The notes below the pieces were generated by a model. It did no database searches. It was not told where the DNA came from and saw nothing but the letters and a program-made list of their open reading frames with translations. Shown piece by piece: positions 6,391-11,449 of a stretch of 16,272 bases of DNA. The stretch comes from Dietzia timorensis (GTDB lineage: Bacteria > Actinomycetota > Actinomycetes > Mycobacteriales > Mycobacteriaceae). Location: assembly GCF_020742175.1 (NCBI RefSeq), contig NZ_DYXM01000163.1, forward strand, positions 1 to 16,272, read 5' to 3'. The stretch's first letter is position 1. Every line of letters starts with the position of its first letter. Position numbers and translations under genes: made by a program.

Positions 6391-7233
6391 CTAGTGAACC
6401 GAGGCACCGCCGTCGACGGGAATCTCGCCTCCGGAGACGTAATAGGACTGATCGGACGCGAGCCACGCAACAGCGTTGGACACGTGAATCGGCTCGATCC
6501 ACGCCTTGCCGAACGGATTTAGCCCGGCGAACGCCGCCTCGGCGTCTTCCGCCTGCGGAGAGTCAAGATCGGGCCGGAAGAGTCCGTAGGTCTTTGCGTT
6601 CTTCACCATCGGGGTGTCTATGGAGTTCGGGTGGATCGTGTTGACCCGGATCCCGTGTGGGCCGAGTTCGTTGGCGAGCACCTTCATCAGCCCGACGATC
6701 CCATGCTTGGCCGTCGTGTAGGCCGCGACGTTAGCCAATCCCTTGAATCCGGCGAGCGAGGAGATAATAATGACCGATCCGCCCGCCCCAGCGGCGATGA
6801 GATGCTCTGCGGCCGCGGCGTAGGTGTGCCACACCCCTGTCAGGTTGATGTCCTGGATATCGTTCCACGACCGCTCGGGAATCAGGTGGGTGTCCTGGCC
6901 GAAGGTGAATATGCCGGCATTGGCGACGACGATGTCGAGTGAGCCGAGTTCGGCCACCCCCTCGTTTACCGCGAGCCTGAGCGCCTCAAGATCCCGGACG
7001 TCAGCCTCGCGCGCCACGATCCTCCGTCCCAGCGCCTCGACCTGTCGGACCGTTTCGTCCATGTCACCCGGCTCGGCAATATCGTAGAAGCCCTCCAGAG
7101 ACTCCACGGGCTTCGTGATGTCCACGGCGATGATGTCCGCGCCGTCCTGAGCGAGGCGCACTGCGTGGCTCCTGCCCTGCCCGCGCGCCGCTCCCGTAAT
7201 GAATGCAACCTTGTTGTCCAGCTTTCCGGCCAT
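6391..7233 (-). CDS. Mycofactocin-coupled SDR family oxidoreductase
   Basis: A 280-residue short-chain dehydrogenase/reductase. The nucleotide-binding motif TGAARGQG is at residues 13-20, NAG at about 105-107, the catalytic serine at about 159 (IISSLAG) and YTTAK with Tyr172 and Lys176. ARGQGRSHAVRLA and the roughly 30-residue insertion after beta-2 (DITKPVESLEGFYDIAEPGD...) are hallmarks of the mycofactocin-coupled SDR group (TIGR03971-type). In that group NAD(H) is held non-exchangeably and mycofactocin is thought to act as electron acceptor. The likely reaction is oxidation of an alcohol to a carbonyl; the substrate cannot be read from sequence. No mftA-F genes are in the window. The ATG at 7233 (MAGKLDNKVAFI) is chosen over the upstream in-frame start; an AGGAG lies 13 nt upstream, which is a long spacing. 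A CRP/GlxR-like palindrome is 58 nt upstream. Confidence 0.88.
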   Translation of the reverse strand: MAGKLDNKVAFITGAARGQGRSHAVRLAQDGADIIAVDITKPVESLEGFYDIAEPGDMDETVRQVEALGRRIVAREADVRDLEALRLAVNEGVAELGSLDIVVANAGIFTFGQDTHLIPERSWNDIQDINLTGVWHTYAAAAEHLIAAGAGGSVIIISSLAGFKGLANVAAYTTAKHGIVGLMKVLANELGPHGIRVNTIHPNSIDTPMVKNAKTYGLFRPDLDSPQAEDAEAAFAGLNPFGKAWIEPIHVSNAVAWLASDQSYYVSGGEIPVDGGASVH

Positions 7234-7290
7234 GATGGCACCCGCTCTCCTGCTTCGACAGGGACCTGAGTGCGCGCCCACGACGTGGAC

Positions 7291-7306
7291 TGTGTTCCAC
7301 ATCACA
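7291..7306 (-). promoter_or_regulatory. CRP/GlxR-like palindrome upstream of the SDR gene
   Basis: TGTGTTCCACATCACA matches nine of ten conserved bases of the TGTGA-N6-TCACA pattern bound by CRP-family regulators such as GlxR. A second perfect palindrome, CACAGCCCTGTG (7304-7315), overlaps its end. The first lies 58 nt from the SDR start. Candidate only. Confidence 0.4.
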
Positions 7307-7395
7307 GCCCTGTGTTTTCCAGATTACCGAGCGGTCGATCGGCACGCGCCGGGCGACGGATTGCGCCCCCGAAAGGGCCGGTTATGAAATACAGA

Positions 7396-7432
7396 TGGCC
7401 CCGACTTCCATCGATAGGAAGTCGGGGCCATA
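7396..7432 (-). terminator. Hairpin terminator of the Rpf-domain gene
   Basis: A perfect 15-bp stem, ATGGCCCCGACTTCC (7396-7410) pairing with 7418-7432, closes a 7-nt loop. On the minus strand CTGTATTTC follows. It lies about 50 nt beyond the Rpf-domain stop codon. A smaller 7-bp hairpin (CCTGCGC/GCGCAGG, 7443-7460) precedes it in the same 3' untranslated region. Confidence 0.75.
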
Positions 7433-7480
7433 GAAGCTACACCCTGCGCCGTAGCGCAGGCACGTGCGGCAGTGCGCGTA

Positions 7481-7822
7481 TTAAGCGACCGGGCCGCCGC
7501 AGTTCGGCCATGCGCCGGCGCCCTGCGTCGCGAGGACGCTCTCGGCAACCTGGATCTGCTGCTCGCGGGTCGCCTGGTCGGCGGTCGGAGCGAACTCGGT
7601 GCCACCGTTGGCGGCCCAGGTCTCAGGCGTGAACTGGAGGCCACCCTGGAAACCGTTACCCGTGTTGATCTGCCAGTCACCGCCGGACTCGCAGGCTGCG
7701 ACCTGGTCCCACGCCTCCGGGGATGCGGCGTTGGCAGCCGGGCCGGAGAGGAGTGCACCGCCGCTGGCGATAGCGCCGGCGAAGAGTGCACCTGCAGTGA
7801 GTCGTGCGAAACGGTTACGCAT
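7481..7822 (-). CDS. Small secreted Rpf-domain (resuscitation-promoting factor-like) transglycosylase
   Basis: A 113-residue exported protein made of a signal peptide and one Rpf catalytic domain. The hydrophobic stretch RLTAGALFAGAIASGGALLS leads to a probable cleavage site at AANA|AS (about residue 33). The domain AWDQVAACESGGDWQINTG carries the predicted catalytic Glu45, and the motif GGLQFTPETWAANGG is typical of the family. Cys44 and Cys108 probably form the conserved disulfide. Rpf proteins cleave the glycan strands of peptidoglycan and promote growth resumption and cell separation. With no LysM, G5 or other wall-binding domain, this is a minimal short-type Rpf. A strong Shine-Dalgarno (AAGGAGG, 9 nt before the ATG) fixes the start. 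It is monocistronic, with its own terminator and a candidate MtrA box upstream. Confidence 0.93.
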   Translation of the reverse strand: MRNRFARLTAGALFAGAIASGGALLSGPAANAASPEAWDQVAACESGGDWQINTGNGFQGGLQFTPETWAANGGTEFAPTADQATREQQIQVAESVLATQGAGAWPNCGGPVA

Positions 7823-7900
7823 CTGTTCGGACCTCCTTGGGGTCGGTCAGGAAGATGTTTTCCTTCAATCTCGTTTCGATCACTCGGCCGTAATGGCTTA

Positions 7901-7916
7901 GTGACCAATCCGTGAT
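7901..7916 (-). promoter_or_regulatory. Candidate MtrA box upstream of the Rpf-domain gene
   Basis: On the minus strand ATCACGGATTGGTCAC contains two TCAC direct repeats 11 bases (one helical turn) apart, in the pattern RTCAC-N6-GTCAC. The cell-wall response regulator MtrA is reported to bind such direct repeats, and rpf genes are among its known targets in mycobacteria. The site is 79 nt upstream of the start codon. Inferred by pattern. Confidence 0.4.
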
Positions 7917-8206
7917 CTTTTTCGGACTGCCGCGACGCTACTCAGGACGTCGAATCGCATGCAAACCATTTCACCCGATTCGGCTCCAATTCTCGCCATG
8001 TGGACTCCGCCGTATCGCACAACAAACCCCGCTGGATGACGTCGGACGCGTCGAGCTATCCCGGCGTCCGCATGCTCGGGCTACATCCGTGAAATTCCTG
8101 GCATACGGCAATTTCAGCGTTGCGGCTTCTCCGCATTCCAAGAGCCGCGATCCCGTTCGGAGTGCCGGGCGGGCCACGCCCACGCGACGCCGGGAGCGGC
8201 GCGGAT
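7917..8206. other. Long intergenic stretch between the divergent Rpf and VOC genes
   Basis: No gene with recognisable features is present on either strand. Open frames in this stretch lack a plausible ribosome binding site or protein family. Minor inverted repeats are GGACGC/GCGTCC (around 8044-8070) and GAAATT/AATTTC (around 8091-8116); neither forms a convincing structured RNA. On the Rpf side I found no c-di-AMP (ydaO-type) riboswitch signature. Confidence 0.4.
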
Positions 8207-8222
8207 TGTGATGATGCTCACT
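8207..8222 (+). promoter_or_regulatory. CRP/GlxR-like palindrome upstream of the VOC gene
   Basis: TGTGATGATGCTCACT matches nine of ten bases of TGTGA-N6-TCACA. It lies 75 nt upstream of the VOC start codon, a position compatible with activation by a CRP-family protein. Candidate only. Confidence 0.35.
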
Positions 8223-8285
8223 CCGACGTCATCCTGGGGTTTCCTACTGCTGCGGCGCCCACGGAGAATTCGGCGCGAGGGGTGC

Positions 8286-8291
8286 CACACT
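8286..8291 (+). promoter_or_regulatory. Candidate -10 box for the VOC gene (leaderless type)
   Basis: CACACT, one base off the TANNNT pattern, lies 6 nt before the ATG at 8298. No Shine-Dalgarno is seen near the start. The weakest member of the leaderless set in this window. Confidence 0.3.
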
Positions 8292-8297
8292 GGGCAC

Positions 8298-8663
8298 ATG
8301 GACCTTCGCCGCGCAGTTCCTATCCTCACGGTCGCCGATGTGGCGGCCGCCGTCGCCGAATACCAGCAGGTGCTGGGGCTCGAGGTGCTCATGGACCTCG
8401 GTTGGATCGCGACCCTTGGCACAGCGCCTGGACCGGCCGGCGGCGCCGCGGCCCAATTCAGCGTGATCTCGCGCGACGCCACCGCACGGGTGAACCCGGA
8501 TCTTTCGCTCGAGGTGGCCGACGTGGACGCGGCGCACGAGCAGGCGAGAGCGGCCGGCGCCGAGATCGTGCACCCGCTGTGCGACGAGGAATGGGGCGTG
8601 CGGCGCTTCTTCTACCGCGCCCGCGACGGCCAGGTCGTCAACGTCCTGTCCCACCGGGCGTAA
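8298..8663 (+). CDS. VOC-fold (glyoxalase/bleomycin-resistance-like) protein
   Basis: A 121-residue protein with a single vicinal-oxygen-chelate unit of paired beta-alpha-beta-beta-beta modules. The pattern is characteristic: PILTVADVAAAVAEYQQVLGLEV at the front (helix then LGLEV strand), and LSLEVADVDAAHEQARAAGAEI followed by FFYRARDGQVVNVL at the back. Members include glyoxalases, dioxygenases and drug-binding resistance proteins. The residue usually serving as first metal ligand (His/Gln in strand one) is not evident in RAVPILTV, so this may be a binding protein rather than a metalloenzyme. The ATG at 8298 is preferred because the upstream in-frame extension has no family similarity and because a -10-like box is 6 nt upstream. 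It is monocistronic and converges on the POT gene at a shared hairpin. The function is unknown. Confidence 0.8.
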   Translation: MDLRRAVPILTVADVAAAVAEYQQVLGLEVLMDLGWIATLGTAPGPAGGAAAQFSVISRDATARVNPDLSLEVADVDAAHEQARAAGAEIVHPLCDEEWGVRRFFYRARDGQVVNVLSHRA

Positions 8664-8679
8664 CCGCTCGACGCAGAAC

Positions 8680-8718
8680 AATGGCGGAGGGTCGAGGAAA
8701 ACTCGACCCTCCGCCATT
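8680..8718. terminator. Bidirectional hairpin terminator between the VOC and POT genes
   Basis: A perfect 17-bp stem, AATGGCGGAGGGTCGAG (8680-8696) pairing with 8702-8718, closes a GAAAA loop. It lies 16 nt after the VOC stop and about 40 nt after the convergent POT stop. No U-tract on either strand, which is common for actinobacterial terminators. Confidence 0.75.
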
Positions 8719-8758
8719 GCCATTCCCGCCGGGAAACGGGAGAACGCGGGAGCTCTGG

Positions 8759-10264
8759 CTAACGCACGCCGCGCATGAGCTTGACGATGGGCTTCGCGAT
8801 GAGCGCCATGACAATTCCCAGGACAATCGAGGCGATACCGATCCACATGAAGTACTGGTTCGTCGCCGCGGAGTCGTCCGGATTGTAGAAGCCGGCGAGC
8901 CAGCCCGACGCAGACGAGCCGATCGCGACGGACAGGAAGAACAACGCGACCATCTGCGAATTGAACGCTGTCGGGGCGAGCTTGGTCGCCAGCGACTGCC
9001 CCAGCGGGGACAGCAGCAGCTCGGCCATGGTGAACAGGAAGAGCACGCCGACCATGACGTACATGGGGATCAGCCCCTCGGTGAAGGGGATGAACACGAG
9101 GAACGCGATGCCCATGATCACGTTCGCCAGCGCGAATTTATACGGCGTGGAGACCTGCCGGTCGCCGAGCTTCAGCCACATCGCCGAGAACACGCCGGCG
9201 AAGATGATGATGAACAGCGGGTTGATCGACTGCACCCAGCCGGGCGGGAACTCCCAGCCGAGGATGTTGCGGTCGAGGGCCTGATCGGCGAGGACCGCGA
9301 TCGAGGTGAACTGCTGCTGGAACAGCGCCCAGAAACCGCATGAGGCGAGGAACATCGGGATGAAGGCGATCACCCGCGAACGCTCGACGGCGTCGATCTC
9401 CTTCGACGACAGGATCATTCCGAACAGGACGACCGCGGCGATCAGCGTGACGACCGTGACGGTGCTGGCGAGATTGTCGAACGTGAGCAGGCCTGTGAGC
9501 GCCGCGATGAGGATCGCGGCGATGACGACGACTGCCGCACTGGCGACGCGGAGGATCTCGAACGTCGTTGCCGGGTTCGGTGCGCCCTTCGGGATCGAGC
9601 TGAGCGTCCGGCCGCGCATGGCGACGTACTGGATCAGGCCGGCGCCCATGCCAATCGCGGCGAGCGCGAAGCCCCAGTGGAAGTTCGTCGCCTCCCACAG
9701 GGCGTTGGTGAGCAGAGGTCCGAGCAGGCCGCCGATATTGACGCCCATGTAGTAGATGGAGAACGCCGCATCGCGGCGCATGTCCGAGCGTCGATACATC
9801 GCTCCGACGACCACCGAGGTCGTGGCCTTGAGCGTGCCCGAGCCGATCGCGACGCAGACGAGGCCGATGCCGACGCCGACCATCCCGGGGATCAACGACA
9901 GTGCGATGTGGCCGGCCATGATGAGCACGGCCGCTCCGGTGAGCGTCCGTTCGGCACCGAAAAGGCGGTCGGAGACCCAGCCGCCGAAGATGGCGGACAG
10001 GTAGACGAGCCCGCCGTATGCGCCGACGATCGACGTGCCGACCGCCTCGCTGTACCCGAGCCCGCCATCGGCGACCGAATAGTAGATGTAGTAGGCGACG
10101 AGCGCCTGCATGCCGTAGAAGCTGAAGCGCTCCCACATTTCGATTCCGGAAAGATTGGCCAGCCCCCAGGGGTGGCCGAAAAAGCCGCGCTCCGAATCGG
10201 CAAGCGCCGGCTTCTCCTCCTCGGCCGGCGCTGAATCGCCGGGAAGGGACGTTGCATTAGACAT
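8759..10264 (-). CDS. POT/PTR2-family proton-dependent oligopeptide transporter
   Basis: A 501-residue inner-membrane transporter of the major facilitator superfamily. The POT signature ExxERFxxYG is present as EMWERFSFYG (E42, E45, R46), which in this family couples proton binding to di- and tripeptide import. Many hydrophobic segments follow, including GLGYSEAVGTSIVGAYGGLVY, TLTGAAVLIMAGHIALSLIP and a second POT-like region around SIYYMGVNIGGLLGPLL. About 12-14 membrane helices are expected. A short acidic cytoplasmic N-terminus (residues 1-28) precedes the first helix. I chose ATG 10264 over an in-frame TTG at 10294 because TAATAT lies 7 nt before it. It diverges from the methyltransferase gene and ends at the shared hairpin with the VOC gene. 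Substrate range is unknown; di/tripeptides are the default. Confidence 0.93.
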   Translation of the reverse strand: MSNATSLPGDSAPAEEEKPALADSERGFFGHPWGLANLSGIEMWERFSFYGMQALVAYYIYYSVADGGLGYSEAVGTSIVGAYGGLVYLSAIFGGWVSDRLFGAERTLTGAAVLIMAGHIALSLIPGMVGVGIGLVCVAIGSGTLKATTSVVVGAMYRRSDMRRDAAFSIYYMGVNIGGLLGPLLTNALWEATNFHWGFALAAIGMGAGLIQYVAMRGRTLSSIPKGAPNPATTFEILRVASAAVVVIAAILIAALTGLLTFDNLASTVTVVTLIAAVVLFGMILSSKEIDAVERSRVIAFIPMFLASCGFWALFQQQFTSIAVLADQALDRNILGWEFPPGWVQSINPLFIIIFAGVFSAMWLKLGDRQVSTPYKFALANVIMGIAFLVFIPFTEGLIPMYVMVGVLFLFTMAELLLSPLGQSLATKLAPTAFNSQMVALFFLSVAIGSSASGWLAGFYNPDDSAATNQYFMWIGIASIVLGIVMALIAKPIVKLMRGVR

Positions 10265-10271
10265 GCGCGAA

Positions 10272-10277
10272 ATATTA
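10272..10277 (-). promoter_or_regulatory. Candidate -10 box for the POT transporter gene (leaderless type)
   Basis: On the minus strand TAATAT, nearly the consensus TATAAT-like hexamer, is 7 nt before the ATG at 10264. The leader is A/T-rich and has no Shine-Dalgarno at a usable distance. The clearest -10 box of the leaderless set. Confidence 0.55.
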
Positions 10278-10355
10278 AGCCTCTGTTTGCCCAATTAAAA
10301 TCTTCGCAGGCGAGCGGCTTGGATTCTGCCCGATATTTCCTCGCCCCACCGCGCG

Positions 10356-10361
10356 TATTGT
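10356..10361 (+). promoter_or_regulatory. Candidate -10 box for the methyltransferase gene (leaderless type)
   Basis: TATTGT fits TANNNT and lies 8 nt before the ATG at 10370. No Shine-Dalgarno is seen. The intervening GTTAAC is a small palindrome. Confidence 0.4.
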
Positions 10362-10369
10362 CGTTAACC

Positions 10370-11230
10370 ATGAGCAACGAATCCGCCGCCTACGAGTGGG
10401 AATCCAAGGCCGCCGACTGGGCGCGCCATCACGCAATCTTTGACCGTGCGTTCGCTGCCGTCACCGACGCCGTGCTCGAGCGGGCGGACATTCGAACCGG
10501 TCAACGCGTCCTCGATGTCGGCAGCGGAGCTGGGACTCTCCTTGCGCGCGCCCACGACACAGGTGCGCTCCCCTACGGCGTCGACATCTCGGAGTCCATG
10601 GTCGCCGCGGCCGGTGACCGCGTGCCCGCTGCCACCGTCGTGAATGCCGACGCGCAGGACGCCGATCTCCTCGCCGCGACCGATTCACCTCCGTTCGACC
10701 GCATCGTCTCCCGGTTCGGCGTCATGTTCTTCTCCGATCCGGCCGAGGCCTTCGCGAACCTTCGCCGCGCCTCTGCCCCGGGGGCCCGCATCGCCTTCGC
10801 CTCATGGCATCACTCGGCGGAGAACACCTTTCGGCACGGGCTGCGCCGTGTCGCCGCCTCGCTCCCGGAGGGCACGCTTCCGCCGGCGCCGGGCGTCGAC
10901 TCCCCCGGGCCGCTCGGGCTCGCCACGGCAGCCAAGATCGGGACGAGTATGACGCCGGGCGGCTGGACCAACATCAAGGCCACGCCCGTGAGGGTCGACA
11001 TCAATTACGGGACCGCCGAATCAAACGGGGTCGACGAGCGTCTGCAGATCGTGCTCGCCGGCAACACCGGGAGCGCCATTCGCGAAGCTGTTGTCGCCGA
11101 GCGCGGCGAGGACGGCTGGGGCGAGGCACTTGAGACGATCCGAGCGGAGATCGCCGAAAGTATTTGCGATGGCGGCGTCCGCTTTACCGACACAGTATGG
11201 ATCGTCTCCGCCACAAACCCGGGCTCCTGA
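10370..11230 (+). CDS. Class I SAM-dependent methyltransferase
   Basis: A 286-residue Rossmann-fold methyltransferase. Motif I, VLDVGSGAGTLLARA (about residues 47-61), binds S-adenosylmethionine; the acidic end of strand two is VDISESMVAAA with Asp72; post-motif regions DRIVSRFGVMFFSDPAEA and FASWHHSAENTF are typical of the methyltransferase-11/25 group. The C-terminal half (residues 165-286) is likely a substrate-binding cap and is not diagnostic. The acceptor is unknown; small-molecule, lipid or quinone targets are all possible. The ATG at 10370 is chosen because a -10-like box sits just upstream and the longer frame from 10319 reads through the promoter. It is divergent from the POT gene and convergent with the tRNA gene, ending 35 nt before a strong hairpin. 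Confidence 0.85.
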   Translation: MSNESAAYEWESKAADWARHHAIFDRAFAAVTDAVLERADIRTGQRVLDVGSGAGTLLARAHDTGALPYGVDISESMVAAAGDRVPAATVVNADAQDADLLAATDSPPFDRIVSRFGVMFFSDPAEAFANLRRASAPGARIAFASWHHSAENTFRHGLRRVAASLPEGTLPPAPGVDSPGPLGLATAAKIGTSMTPGGWTNIKATPVRVDINYGTAESNGVDERLQIVLAGNTGSAIREAVVAERGEDGWGEALETIRAEIAESICDGGVRFTDTVWIVSATNPGS

Positions 11231-11265
11231 TTCCCCGTGCCCCAGGGCATCCGGGCGCAACGCAA

Positions 11266-11301
11266 AAGTCCCGGTCTTCGATTTCTCGAAGACCGGGACT
11301 T
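11266..11301 (-). terminator. Hairpin terminator downstream of tRNA-fMet, probably shared with the methyltransferase gene
   Basis: A perfect 16-bp stem, AAGTCCCGGTCTTCGA (11266-11281) pairing with 11286-11301, closes a TTTC loop. It begins 7 nt after the tRNA 3' end on the minus strand and is followed there by TTGCG. On the plus strand it lies 35 nt after the methyltransferase stop, so it can serve both directions. Confidence 0.8.
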
Positions 11302-11308
11302 CTATTAG

Positions 11309-11382
11309 TAGCGGGGACAGGATTCGAACCTGCGACCTCTGGGTTATGAGCCCAGCGAGCTACCGAGCTGCTCCACCCCGCG
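11309..11382 (-). tRNA. Initiator tRNA-fMet(CAU)
   Basis: A complete 74-nt cloverleaf is readable on the minus strand: acceptor CGCGGGG/CCCCGCT, D-arm GAGC/GCTC, anticodon arm CTGGG-CTCATAA-CCCAG, variable AGGTC, T-arm GCAGG-TTCGAAT-CCTGT, and discriminator A. The anticodon is CAU. Initiator identity follows from three features: the unpaired first acceptor position (C1 opposite U72), the three consecutive G-C pairs in the anticodon stem and A11-U24 in the D-arm. It closely resembles E. coli tRNA-fMet. The CCA end is not encoded (A73 is followed by CTA), so it must be added. It is transcribed from its own promoter and ends at the hairpin 7 nt downstream. Confidence 0.97.
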
Positions 11383-11394
11383 TCGGCTTCACCT

Positions 11395-11424
11395 ACGTTA
11401 CGCGGAGGTGAATCCGAAAAGCAA
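11395..11424 (-). promoter_or_regulatory. Candidate promoter of tRNA-fMet
   Basis: On the minus strand TTGCTT (11419-11424) and TAACGT (11395-11400) are 18 nt apart, good -35/-10 spacing. Transcription would start about 6 nt before the mature tRNA 5' end. No hairpin separates the UPF0182 stop at 11450 from it, so some read-through is possible. Confidence 0.5.
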
Positions 11425-11449
11425 ATCGGGGCGTGACCAGCGGTTTCCT

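Noticed and set aside
6173..6394. A 73-residue plus-strand open frame in the protease-SDR intergenic region
   Set aside because: No ribosome binding site, composition unlike the coding DNA of the window, and no recognisable motif.
7823..8110. A c-di-AMP (ydaO-type) riboswitch before the Rpf gene, as seen in other actinobacteria
   Set aside because: I looked on the minus strand for its conserved G-rich and purine-rich blocks and did not find them.
8208..8297. N-terminal extension of the VOC protein
   Set aside because: The extension has no family similarity, and the -10-like box and homology both favour the ATG at 8298.
11309..11382. tRNA gene as an integration site for a mobile element
   Set aside because: No integrase and no repeated copy of the tRNA 3' end were seen in the window.
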